Shown here: in pieces, positions 11,826 to 18,948 of the stretch
How positions within the stretch are numbered: position 1 is the stretch's first letter
How the letters are laid out: the number at the start of each line of letters is the position of its first letter
NCBI RefSeq assembly: GCF_035046505.1
Contig: NC_089830.1
Coordinates: 12,700,315-12,764,314, forward strand
Direction: 5' to 3'
DNA from: Tiliqua scincoides
Taxonomy: Eukaryota; Chordata; Lepidosauria; Squamata; Scincidae
Length of the DNA stretch: 64,000 nt
Position numbers and translations under genes: made by a program
The notes under the pieces: model-generated
What the model saw: the letters and a program-made list of their open reading frames with translations, nothing else
What the model was told of the DNA's origin: nothing
Database searches by the model: none

Positions 11826-14800
11826 TTGTCTGCTTTCTGCTTCTGCTCTCCCTCACAATGTTAAGTGAAGCTGTTTTTAAACCACTGAGAAAAGGGACAT
11901 TGTTTTTTAAATGGATTTCATTTAGCATGATTTTTGGCATCTGCAGGGGTTCTCAGAACGGAACCCTCATGGATGCCAAGACTCAACCTGTATAAATTTT
12001 CTCATATACCATGGGGAATTTCCACATCACACTATAAGGTAGTATGATGTTCGTTGTCCCATAGTCCTCTAGTGAAATTCATAGATGAGCATGGATTTGA
12101 ACTCAGATCTGCTTAGTCTACATCCAACTTCCTGGGTTTCACTAGTTTATTTGTGATAGAAGGGTGGTAGGATCAGTACAGAGTGTTCCCTTTGCACAAA
12201 CATGCCTGATGCCAGTTCTCATTGTTATTTTCTGCAAGACCAAGACCTACAGCCCAGATCTCATTAGGGGTGCTGCCCTGAGCTGTGTGTTCCATCCTTG
12301 TGTGAAGGAGGCAGCAATATTCAAGGTGGCAGCTTGCTTTGTGGGTAAGTCAAAGAGCATCCCTCACTTCAGTGATGAACATCAGCCCCCACCCATTTCT
12401 CTAATCCAATAAGCAGTGTGACTGTTTCAAAGACGCCCCCTCTTTTTCACCTGGCAGATCCTCCCAAACTGCAGAGCACCCCTGAAAACCATCCTAATTG
12501 TTGGAGACTATTTTTGCTTGTTTGTATTTTGGCAAAAGTGTATTTTGGCTTAAAAAACATTAGGTCAGCATTTGGCTGTGCGAGAACTTGTGATATCTGG
12601 GTGACTGAACAGAGAAGTCCCTTTGATTCAACAGGTCTCTTGGTGCAGAAACTAGAACCCAGTGCCAGGAACAGGGGACCACTGGCTTCTCTACAAGAAT
12701 AGTTTATACAAGTGGTTCCCAAACTGTGGGTCAGGACCCACTGCTTGGTTGTGACCTGAATTTTGGTGGGTTTTATGTAGGAACATAAAACGGGTCATTT
12801 CCCCTTAAGGGGAGTGACCTAGTAATGGATGCCCCGGCAGTGCCACAGTAAACCAAAAGTCACTGAAATGAAGCTTGGGGGAGACCCGCAGAGGGAGCTG
12901 CAGGCCTCTCGGACCCTCTCCAAGGCTGGCAGACCCCCTCAGGTACGCAAGCCTCTGAGTGCCTGTGGCACTACTACCACTGCGGCGCCACTGGGGCACA
13001 TCCCCTCTTTCAGTCCCTGCCACTTACAAGCAGTTCTTGGACTCCCAGCAAGTTTGAGAACCGCTGAGCTATTTCCTCAAGCCCTGAGGCTATTCAAAAA
13101 TCAGATACTGTAGTTACATATTACCCTACAAAGAGCCCAACTGCTGCAGTTTGCAAGCACGTGTAAATATAGGGAGATAAATGTTTCAGGGTCTTTTTCT
13201 GGTTATTAGCCCTTATAAATAAATAGATTTTTCTTTCTAGACCTCTTTTTTTAAAGTCTGGTAAACCTAAGTGGGTCCTGATAGAGTATCGTTTAAAAAA
13301 GTGGGTCCTGATGCTTAAAAGATGCCCCTTGTTTATTGCCTCTCGGTACAGTACATGTGCCCCACAGGGAGAACACTGGTCTCAGCTCACAACCTCCTAA
13401 GGCAATGACTCTCAAACTACTAGCACCAGGACCTCCTTTTTAGAATGAGAATCTATCAGGACCCACCGGAAATGATGTTCTGAAGTGACATCATCAAGCA
13501 GGAAAATCTTTCTTTCTTTCTTTGTTTTAATAAATGCAAATACAAACAAATTAAAAAGAATAAAGATATTACAAGTTGTGTGGCAAGTGTGGAGATCTCA
13601 AACTACATTTCTTTGTTCTACTACTACAAATCATACAAAAAAGTTAGTCATCACATCTTAAACAATCTACACTTATTTAAAATGTACATTTTCAAAAGAA
13701 AAAGAAAAATGAGAAAAACATAAAAGTTAAATCCCCTATCTACTCATCAAATCCATAGATTATTTGACCCATTCTCCCTTCAATGCGCAGGAAGTCCATG
13801 AATGGTTTCCAATTGTCCATAAAAGTTTTTACTGGCTTATCTTTAAGAAGTATTATAAGTTTATCCATTTCTGTCAAATTCAATACCTTTAGCCAGCGTT
13901 CTTCCACTACAGGTATCTCTGGAACTGTCCAGTATTTGGCATACGATATTCTTGCAGCAGTTGTCATCTATAAAAACATAGTTTCATAGTCTTTCTGAAT
14001 TGAATCATCCAATATTCCCAACAAAATAGTGTCTTGTTTCATCTGTAAATTTACCTTAAATGTCAACTGCATTTGCTGGTCTATCAAAGTCCAATATATT
14101 TTTGCTTTTGTACAAGTCCACCACATATGGTAGAACATTCTTTCTTGTCTTGTACACTTCCAACATCTATTTGATATATTAATACATTTTTGCCAGTTTA
14201 CCTGGAGTCAGACACCATCTATACATCATTTTATAAAAGTTCTCTAAGATTTGCATTCAATAAGCAGGAAACGTTTTCACAGTCATAGGCTGCAATCCTA
14301 CCTGTGCTTATCCAGGAGTAAGTCCCATTTACTGTGTTACATTCTAGCCTGTAAAAAGTACAAGTTTGTCACATTTCCCCAAATGGTAGCATCAAGTCTA
14401 ATATAGTAAAAACAAAATATTGAAATGATATGGGGAGCCACCTGAAATTGGCTCTCGGTTCACCTAGTGGGTCCTGACCCACAGTTTGAGAAACACTGAC
14501 CTAGGGAGATCTCTGGCAGTCCTAGGTGCTGTCTTGACAGTCCAAGAATCAACATTCCGTCCATTGTCGATGGCAACACCATGAAGGAAGTCCCAAAAGG
14601 CATCCCCTGAGCACTGAAGCTGTCCTTCAAGATGGGTCTCTCCAGAGGTCTCATGGCACTTTACAACCACTTCAGAGCACTCCCTCATAAGCTAATACTG
14701 ATTCAGGTTGGTTTTCCAAGAGTAACTTCCTATTTATTCCACTGTCTCTCTAGGACACCTGGCTCATATTAATGGGAGCTTCCTAAGAGGAGAAGATTTT

Positions 14801-17800
14801 CCTGCCTACTTCATGTGTAAGTGAGGAGTGCAGCTTTGCCCTTTCATAAACTCCCTATATTTTTTAAGGATTTTGTGGTCCAAGTTCATCCAGGAAGGAG
14901 CAGGTTCATCACTGGTCTCTGATAATCTCATTACATGACTGTTTTAACTTCCAGAAGAAAAGGAACCCACTAGATTTTGGGCTCTCTGTTCACCAAGGAG
15001 GGAGGGTCCCCAAGGTAGCCTCCTTCTGACTCAGCTCCCTAGGTGGCAGAGAAAGCTATCATTTTTTCCCAGTTAATCCCAAACGGACCAATAGGAAGAA
15101 TAGAGTGGACAGCAAGAGATCAAGGGCCGTCACTAACTGCTAGGCTTTGAGTCCTTTTAACCCTTCTCTTTCATCACAATTTACATTCAAATCCACATTT
15201 TTTAGGGGGAGGGGAACAAAAACAGTGCACAATTATTGTGTACCTTGGTACCTGTTGATTTTGTTTTGCTTTTCTATTGACCTTATTGGGGGGGGGGGTT
15301 GTTTAAACTTCATGATTTATTTATTGTATTTTGATATATTTTTAAGTTCATTGTAATTTGTTTTTTTCTGGAATTTTAATTTGTGATTGTGACCCACCCT
15401 GGACTTCCTGTTGTTCTGGAGAAGGGCAGGATAGAAATCTATTGAAAAAATAAATAAAAATTACGTGAAGCTGTCTTTTTCTGCCCACTCATAAGGCACA
15501 GTTAGATAGAGAGGTCAAAAAGCAGAGAGGGCAGTGGTGGCTTGGGATGGACTGAGGAAGTTGGAAAGAAAAGAGGATTTCCCGTGCATGGAGATAGGCA
15601 CAAACAAATAAGAGAACAAAACAGACTTTGTAGTTAAAAGAAGAAAAAGGTCCAGCAGGCATCTCTGATTGATTGGCCTTCTCTCTCACCCATTCAGGTC
15701 TTGAAAGCAGGGATGTCAATGAGGAAGGCAAAGTGGTTGGTGCTGCCACCAAGGCCATTTTACAGCGGGTCTTCATCAAGCACAGCAAAAAAGGCATCCA
15801 GGGCTTTATGTGCCACTGTGCCAGGCTGTGTTTGCCAACAGGAAAGCACCCACCAGAATACTACAAGGAAGATCTGGTGAGTACAATATGTGCTTTGAAT
15901 TTGCAATCAGTCAAATACCTGCAGAATCATGACCATGGCTGATGTGGAAGTATAAACCAGATTTAGGCCCTGGAATTCAGCAGTGTCGGAATGAGTGTTC
16001 TGGTGTCACTAGGTGCTTTCTGTCTGTCACAGAAGGGAGCATATCACATATTAGCATAATACTTCATTAGCTCCTAAAGTCTTGACTGGAATTCAGACTC
16101 CTGAGAGTCTAAATAAAAAATGCCCATCTAAACACCTGGCAGAGTGTGAAAATTGACATATTAATTAATTAAAAAATACAATTTTCAGTTGAGCCCTGAA
16201 GCTAAATACTCTCTTAACAAAAGACAGAAGAAAAGAGGGAAGACCCTTTGATTCAGCAGCACAAGGAAGATTTTGACACAAATGATTTCGTGCAAGGAAT
16301 TGTTGGCCTTGGTCTCCTCTGCTCACCCTTTTCCTTCTTCTCTTTATTTCTTTGCCTCTCTTTTGCACTGTCTCTCTGTCTGCCTCTGCCAAATTCCCTC
16401 CTGTTTCCCTTACTCTTTGCAAGATCATCCGCTCCCTAGTCTGATCATGGAAGAGGGTCACCTTGGGCAGTCATTCTCTGAACACCTTGGGTGCCATCTG
16501 TGCTGAGGTGGGGTGGGCTACTTCTGCTGAGAGGATCTCTTTGGCTGTGGTGCCCTACCTGTCAAATGCTCTCCCAATGGAAGCTCATCTGGTTTCTACC
16601 TTGTCTGATTGGGTACCAGGCAATAACCATTTTTATTTTGCAAGGTGCTTAACTGGGTTAGAATAGATGGTTTTAGTGCTGCCACTTTATCTGCTGTTTT
16701 TATCTTTGTGTTGCCTCACTGTTAGGAGGTAATTTGTTTTCTTATTAAATTTACTTTTAAACATTTCTATCCTGCCTTCCTTGCCTCTAAAAAGCAAACC
16801 AACAAAGAAAAAAATGAATTAAAAAGCAAAACAATATAGACAGTGTCGGTTGCCATTACTGAGTTAGGTGATCAGTGGCCGTGCACTGAGCAGGGGTTTG
16901 AAATAGGAGCCCAATCCTAAACCCTCCGAGCAATGGCACTGGGTGTCACCAATGTACTATAAGGCACATCTACATCACCCAGTGAAGAATGTCCATGAGC
17001 CCTGGGCCTCAGCGCCAAGTAGAGATGCCAGGGGTGTTGGCAACCTACAGTCTCGAAAGGCTATGGTATCGCGCACTGAATGGTGGTTCTGGAACAGCGT
17101 CTAGTGTGGCTGAAAAGGACGATTCGGGAGTGACAATCCCTTCCACACCGGGAGCAAGTGCAGTCTGTCCCTGGTCTGTCTCCCTGGCTGTGGGCCTTCC
17201 TTCTTTGCCTCTTTGCCTCAGTCTGTTGGCCAAGTGTCTCTTCAAACTGGGAAAGGCCATGCTGCACAGCCTGCCTCCAAGCGGGCCGCTCAGAGGCCAG
17301 GGTTTCCCACCTGTTGAGGTCCACTCCTAAGGCCTTCAGATCCCTCTTGCAGATGTCCTTGTATCGCAGCTGTGGTCTACCTGTAGGGCGCTTTCCCTGC
17401 AGGAGTTCTCCATAGAGGAGATCCTTTGGGATCCGGCCATCATCCATTCTCACGACATGACCGAGCCAATGCAGGCATCTCTCAGGACTGTGTTGTTTGG
17501 AACTTTGTCCTGCCAGGTGATGCCGAGGGTGCGCCGGAGTCAGCGCATGTGGAAAGCGTTCAGCTGCCTCTCCTGTTGTGAGCGAAGAGTGCACCCAAAG
17601 GTAAGTCACGACCCCAGGTGGTGGTGCAGGTTTTTGGGGAGGGGGAAGGCATTCCGGGGCGGGGTGCAGGAGTGACAGGCCCAGGGAGGGGTGGGACTGG
17701 TGAAGATTCTTTCCTCCATGTCAGGCTGCAAAGTGGCGGTTCAGCCAGCGCAGACTTGAGTAGCCCCATTGCGGGGCCTGTGCCCTGGCTTGCCCCTGCT

Positions 17801-18212
17801 CTTCAAGTTCCCTTCCAACTCTAACAGCATATGCTTCTTCCATTCTTCAAATGAATAAAATCATTCCTCATCTTTCCAGGAGCTCCCTGCTGGATCTCAA
17901 TTGGATCCCTGCAAATGACACACGGAAGCTGACACCTGTGCCCAGCGGCAGTCTTCCGTCCCTTCTCTCCCTCCTGTAGTTCACCAGGTGAGCCGGCAGA
18001 TTTTTCAAAGCACGCTTGGAGCTTGATTGGCTCTTCTTGTTTCACAGACTGCTAAGCAGCACTGCTGCCACCTTTTTCTCTGGCTGTGCTCCTGGGCTTG
18101 TCTTAGGAGCACAAAGATCTCCCATTTCCTTTCTGATGGTCAGAGCAGAGCCCTTGACGAAGGCTGGGAAGGTCCGTGGATGTTCAGAAGCAAGAGTTGG
18201 CTAAACCCCTAA
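183..18212 (+). CDS. MROH-like HEAT-repeat gene, unit 1 (gene span, 5' end outside window)
   Basis: At least 14 exons with good AG/GT borders code for about 600 residues of alpha-helical, leucine-rich sequence of the kind seen in maestro heat-like repeat (MROH) proteins. Examples are LLLTLLGQISVSLKDGNN in 4,888-5,024 and the helix pairs of 8,152-8,328 and 8,953-9,105. Splice phases agree from 4,275 to 15,876. The join between the exons at 3,345 and 4,275 does not fit (phase 0 into phase 2), so an exon is missing from my model or that join is wrong. The 5' part of the gene lies upstream of the window. MROH proteins are large HEAT-repeat proteins of mostly unknown role, so no function is proposed. 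Member identity within the family is not assigned. Compared with unit 2 this copy has lost at least two tail exons. Confidence 0.65.
461..641. repeat. Fold-back element, unit 1
   Basis: Inverted ends of about 26 bp: agggcccaatcctattcaac / gttggataggattgggccct, with ccagcactgg and ccagtactgg inside. Confidence 0.8.
844..1172. mobile_element. hAT-type MITE, unit 1
   Basis: Ends cagcgtttctcaatg / cattggttgagaaacac around 300 bp. Confidence 0.75.
1179..1376. repeat. Fold-back element, second type, unit 1
   Basis: Arms gggcgcaatcctcacctctt and aaggggttaggattgcaccc with cttatgtcagt / actgacataag; same overall design as 461-641. Confidence 0.75.
1450..2250. other. Intron DNA, unit 1: AT-rich, partly repeat-derived
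   Basis: Holds (ca)n at 1,573, a TA-rich stretch at 1,730-1,765, a poly-C run at 2,060 and, from 2,100, the end of a hAT-type element (ggcagtggttctctcatgtt, then gggacccactttttagaatg). The solo LTR has inserted next to it. No exon seen. Confidence 0.6.
2257..2844 (+). mobile_element. Solo LTR of an endogenous retrovirus, unit 1 only
   Basis: 588 bp starting TG and ending CA, flanked by the 4-bp repeat CTAT (2,253-2,256 and 2,845-2,848). The empty site is visible in unit 2 near 37,735-37,745. Inside are a TATA-type promoter (ctataaaacctg near 2,680) and a likely polyadenylation signal (agtaaa near 2,750), giving U3, R and U5 in order on the plus strand. A 4-bp target repeat suits a gammaretrovirus-like (ERV1) family. 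No internal viral genes remain. It inserted after, or segregated through, the unit duplication, so it is fairly young. Fossil element. Confidence 0.78.
2907..3110 (+). mobile_element. tRNA-derived SINE, unit 1
   Basis: A box tagctcagtgatagggc (2,928-2,944) and B box ggttcaatccc (2,971-2,981) spaced as in tRNA genes, followed by a non-tRNA body (catcgccagtcagaataggc). Copies at about 37,806 and 40,333. Confidence 0.75.
3345..3453 (+). CDS. MROH-like exon b, unit 1
   Basis: 109 bp between cacag and gtaaga. One base completes the codon split by the phase-2 intron after exon a. Reads ACQEHWPVVFACADTTLLLE and onward. Three differences from unit 2, two of them synonymous. Confidence 0.7.
3780..4008. 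mobile_element. hAT-type MITE (GTGCCATGGCACA family), unit 1
   Basis: 229 bp with ends cagggattttcaacc / ggttgaaaatctctg and the internal gtgtgccatggcacattggt. Confidence 0.85.
4275..4440 (+). CDS. Possible MROH-like exon c, unit 1
   Basis: Open only in the frame YALPEDRKDRENTLSHYHY..., ending CTGCAG before gtgaga (phase 0 out). Four of six differences from unit 2 are synonymous in this frame, which supports coding. The phase at its 5' border does not match the end of exon b, so the border or an intervening exon is uncertain. Confidence 0.45.
4769..4849 (+). CDS. MROH-like exon d1, unit 1
   Basis: 81 bp, phase 0 on both sides, between ccctgcag and gtaaga. Reads LREMSRCIHTGSHPLLHDIL and VQDKEEA, a helix that joins in frame to the next exon. 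One replacement (I to M) relative to unit 2. Confidence 0.6.
4888..5024 (+). CDS. MROH-like exon d2, unit 1
   Basis: 137 bp between ctcctag and gtaagt, phase 0 in, phase 2 out. Reads QHATQAMRSFLCAAANKRRV then a leucine-rich HEAT helix ending LKDGNNVR. Two differences from unit 2, both synonymous. Confidence 0.75.
5259..5410. repeat. Fold-back element with strong hairpin, unit 1
   Basis: Outer arms gcgccatgtgtaatcctcca and tggaggaccacatgcagcgc; inner perfect 17-bp arms gctctgggcagtcacat / atgtgactgcccagagc. Confidence 0.8.
5693..5815 (+). CDS. MROH-like exon e, unit 1
   Basis: 123 bp after ttgcttgcag; phase 2 in, phase 2 out (donor gtagga). Reads EPLKTLQLLCNIMRSVSEET then ECWDQLSSPQCFSEGLSSLV. 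All 7 differences from unit 2 fall in the first 60 bases and most change residues; the second half is identical. Confidence 0.75.
5967..6084 (+). CDS. MROH-like exon f, unit 1
   Basis: 118 bp between ctattccag and gtgagg. Reads ILLSSSHSLVPGIIEFLLDI then FGAEEHAWLYETAVMLYQK, a HEAT helix pair. Identical to unit 2. Confidence 0.8.
6162..6339. mobile_element. hAT-type MITE, unit 1
   Basis: 178 bp with ends CAGTGGTTCCCAAACT / AGTTTGGGAACCACTG and near-perfect 8-bp target repeats gattacgc / gattaggc. Confidence 0.9.
6938..7075 (+). CDS. MROH-like exon g, unit 1
   Basis: 138 bp, phase 0-0, between gctttcag and gtaagt. Reads LLLNRVKELGNIMSKDSLLQ then WLDHGKLGVRKLSLRGLSSL. It differs from unit 2 at 12 bases, most of them synonymous, while the 60 bases of intron just upstream differ at one. 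Confidence 0.8.
7076..8151. other. Intron g-h, unit 1: no feature recognised
   Basis: Largely unique-looking DNA, nearly the same in unit 2 (42,424-43,500). Open stretches here are not supported by splice sites or family similarity. Confidence 0.5.
8152..8328 (+). CDS. MROH-like exon h, unit 1
   Basis: 177 bp, phase 0-0, between ttttgttttag and gtgagt. Reads MKSPWCIQLALFNQLGMSEP, then ALPKILDVLESTLSSITGEE and LSATYSALVDH. Six differences from unit 2, five changing residues. Confidence 0.82.
8601..8890 (+). mobile_element. CR1 3' end fragment, unit 1
   Basis: Matches the last codons and 3' UTR of the CR1 at 46,137 (NSLPKDVVMASGLDTLKKGL, then gatgggcctttggcctgatc and a degenerate tail). Old and shared by both units. 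Confidence 0.88.
8953..9105 (+). CDS. MROH-like exon i, unit 1
   Basis: 153 bp, phase 0-0, between tatttgcag and gtgagt. Reads EEASVRALVIKHLWLLRSRK then AAISEMVNILVHLQDKSEVV. One difference from unit 2 (E to Q). Confidence 0.82.
9598..9945. other. Segment not shared with unit 2 inside intron i-j
   Basis: After cttcgcaagactg the two units carry different DNA until ctcttttcttgcaagctagc. Unit 1 has a poly-G run and gtggcgtcaccagggtttgt. Unit 2 (44,957-45,250) has a repeat whose inverted relative is at 34,665-34,825. Confidence 0.75.
10324..10467 (-). mobile_element. 5S-derived SINE, unit 1
   Basis: Reverse complement of tail plus 5S body (ttcagtctcgaaagactatg at left; aagtactaaccaggcctgag and gcttccgagatcagacaaga inside). 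Confidence 0.88.
10907..11236. mobile_element. hAT-type non-autonomous element next to exon j, unit 1
   Basis: Worn ends cagagttctccaaac and gtttggaggcccctg around 300 bp of 'gggccacat...ggcccccgggcc' sequence. The 3' end is 36 bp from exon j. Confidence 0.85.
11273..11377 (+). CDS. MROH-like exon j, unit 1
   Basis: 105 bp, phase 0-0, between tgtgctgcag and gtaagt. Reads EAMAYLRVLVPRVRRYVKPQ then SHDLHFVLYHVAKHL. Its acceptor lies 36 bp downstream of the end of a hAT-type element. Four differences from unit 2, three synonymous. Confidence 0.75.
11794..11822. repeat. (GA)n microsatellite, unit 1
   Basis: About 14 GA units; 6 to 7 at 49,580-49,595 in unit 2 and about 21 TC units in the inverted copy. 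Confidence 0.95.
12239..12344 (+). CDS. Probable MROH-like exon k, unit 1
   Basis: 106 bp between tttctgcaag and gtaagt, phase 0 in, phase 1 out. Reads TKTYSPDLIRGAALSCVFHP then CVKEAAIFKVAACFV. Identical in unit 2, and a third, inverted copy lies at 34,098-34,203. Phases match exons j and l; the protein sequence alone is not distinctive. Confidence 0.55.
12709..13066. mobile_element. hAT-type element, unit 1
   Basis: Ends caagtggttcccaaactgtg and agtttgagaaccgctg. The middle is GC-rich. Copies at about 33,357-33,737 (inverted) and 50,480-50,857. Confidence 0.65.
13403..14499. mobile_element. hAT-type element split by L1, unit 1
   Basis: Ends read caatgactctcaaac and gtttgagaaacactg, inverted ends of the CAGTGTTTCTCAAAC class; flanks tcctaagg and acctaggg look like a worn 8-bp target repeat. 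Inside near both ends are gggtcctgacccac and cctttttagaatgagaatct, shared with the element at 55,169. Confidence 0.7.
13500..14270 (-). mobile_element. L1 LINE 3' fragment inside a hAT-type element, unit 1
   Basis: Minus strand encodes the L1 ORF2 C-terminus: MTTAARISYAKYWTVPEIPV, EERWLKVLNLTEMDKLIILL, KPFMDFLRIEG. Followed by a T-rich 3' end at 13,505. It splits a hAT-type element whose ends are at 13,403 and 14,499. Confidence 0.85.
14754..14816 (+). CDS. Probable MROH-like exon l, unit 1
   Basis: 63 bp between tgtctctctag and gtaagt, phase 1-1. Reads HLAHINGSFLRGEDFPAYFM. Three differences from unit 2, two changing residues. Confidence 0.55.
15170..15463 (+). mobile_element. Retroposon 3' end, unit 1
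   Basis: Ends gtgacccaccctggacttcc, gggcaggatagaaatct and an A-rich aaaaaataaataaaaa tail, the style of many squamate LINE/SINE ends. Family not named. Counterpart at about 52,940-53,240. Confidence 0.5.
15698..15876 (+). CDS. MROH-like exon m, unit 1 (fast-diverging)
   Basis: 179 bp between acccattcag and gtgagt, phase 1 in, phase 0 out. Reads LESRDVNEEGKVVGAATKAI then LQRVFIKHSKKGIQGFMCHC. Beside a 6-bp length difference, 19 codons differ from unit 2 and 16 of these change the residue. The introns on both sides are nearly identical between units. Confidence 0.7.
16515..16800 (+). mobile_element. Possible L2-like LINE 3' fragment, unit 1
   Basis: Reads LAVVPYLSNALPMEAHL, resembling the 'WNALP' end of L2/CR1-group LINEs, then a T-rich end. 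Counterpart at about 58,822-59,105. Confidence 0.4.
17034..17612 (-). mobile_element. RTE-like LINE 3' fragment, unit 1
   Basis: Minus-strand frames give the C-terminus of an RTE-type retrotransposon: HWLGHVVRMDDGRIPKDLLY, GELLQGKRPTGRPQLRYKDI, RPAWRQAVQHGL and a zinc-binding end CSRCGRDCHSRIVLFSHTRRC. The 3' end ggcaacctacagtctcgaaag is the same tail that the 5S SINEs carry. Confidence 0.85.
17880..17987 (+). CDS. Tail-exon cassette copy n4, unit 1
   Basis: 108 bp between ctttccag and gtgagc. In phase 0 it reads ELPAGSQLDPCK then a stop, so it could be the true end of the protein or a decayed exon. The rest of the exon (QSSVPSLPPVVHQ in the same frame) and the following intron start are clearly homologous to three further exons in unit 2. 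Confidence 0.5.
18048..18212 (+). CDS. Possible last exon n5, unit 1
   Basis: After ttgtttcacag the phase-0 frame reads TAKQHCCHLFLWLCSWACLR and onward to RSKSWLNP and a stop at 18,210-18,212. It is used only if exon n4 is skipped or read in another way, because n4 has an earlier in-frame stop. Conserved in unit 2 with the same stop. Confidence 0.35.
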   Translation, partial: TAKQHCCHLFLWLCSWACLRSTKISHFLSDGQSRALDEGWEGPWMFRSKSWLNP

Positions 18213-18223
18213 AAGAGACAAAG

Positions 18224-18682
18224 GGCACAATCCTAACCGTGCCTTGGGCCACAAGTTTATTGCGCCGGCCCGGGAGGGTCGCTAACGTGCCAGAAGCCAC
18301 AAGGAGATGCGCCAACACATGGAGGCTGAATCCAGCCTCTGTGGCGGCTTCCCTGCTGAGTCTTGTGATGGCCTGGGTGGGCCGATGCAAGAGTGAAAGG
18401 TAGGCGTGGGGGAGGCAGTGGGCGTCAGGGAGGAGGCAGGACAGAGGCATTCCTGGGTGGGGTGTGGGTGAGCAGTGGACAGCCCCGGGGGTGGGTGGGG
18501 GTGGGCGGGCAGAGAGAGATAGTTGGGCTGGGATCCGGCAGTTATGCCAGATCCCAACCCCTGTTCCCAGGGAGAACGGAGCAGTTTGAAGCCACTGCGC
18601 TCTCCTTGGATTTGTGCCACCTCCAGAAGTGGTACAAATTCAAGGAGACCCATACTGGCCAGCAGCTGTTACCCAGGGGTAA
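18224..18682. repeat. Long fold-back element, 3'-truncated, unit 1
   Basis: Begins gggcacaatcctaaccgtgc and is GC-rich; it stops at the point where unit 1 lacks about 1.1 kb. Full-length copy at 60,361. Confidence 0.7.
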
Positions 18683-18842
18683 AGCGAGAGACAAGGGTAA
18701 GGATGGGAGAGTGGAGGCAAATGTAGGGGTAGGAGCTAATAAATAGGCCAGGCCTGAGTAGATCTGGGATGGGATGGGCACATTGGTGTGGGTTCCGTCC
18801 CCCTTCTTGAGTTTTCAGCCTCTCTGCTCCTCTTTCTTGCAG

Positions 18843-18948
18843 ATCCCCCTGTCGTCATGCTGTCGGTGCGGCCGCAAACGGTCGCCGAGGGTGGCAAAGT
18901 GAGCTTTCTCTGCACGGCCACCTCCAACCCGGAGCTGACAGGCGACAG
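18843..18948 (+). CDS. KIRREL2: KIRREL2 exon, Ig3 first half, unit 1
   Basis: 106 bp between tttcttgcag and gtaaaa, phase 1 in, phase 2 out. Reads [20 protein letters not shown] then [15 protein letters not shown]; the cysteine is the first of the Ig3 pair. Identical in unit 2. Confidence 0.92.

Noticed and set aside
12805-13113. GC-rich open frames resembling a small gene
   Set aside because: They fall within the hAT-type element at 12,709-13,066 and recur in its other copies.
18282-18746. Open frames on both strands before KIRREL2, considered as missing Ig1/Ig2 exons
   Set aside because: Sequence is the GC-rich fold-back element; no Ig cysteine/tryptophan pattern is present.
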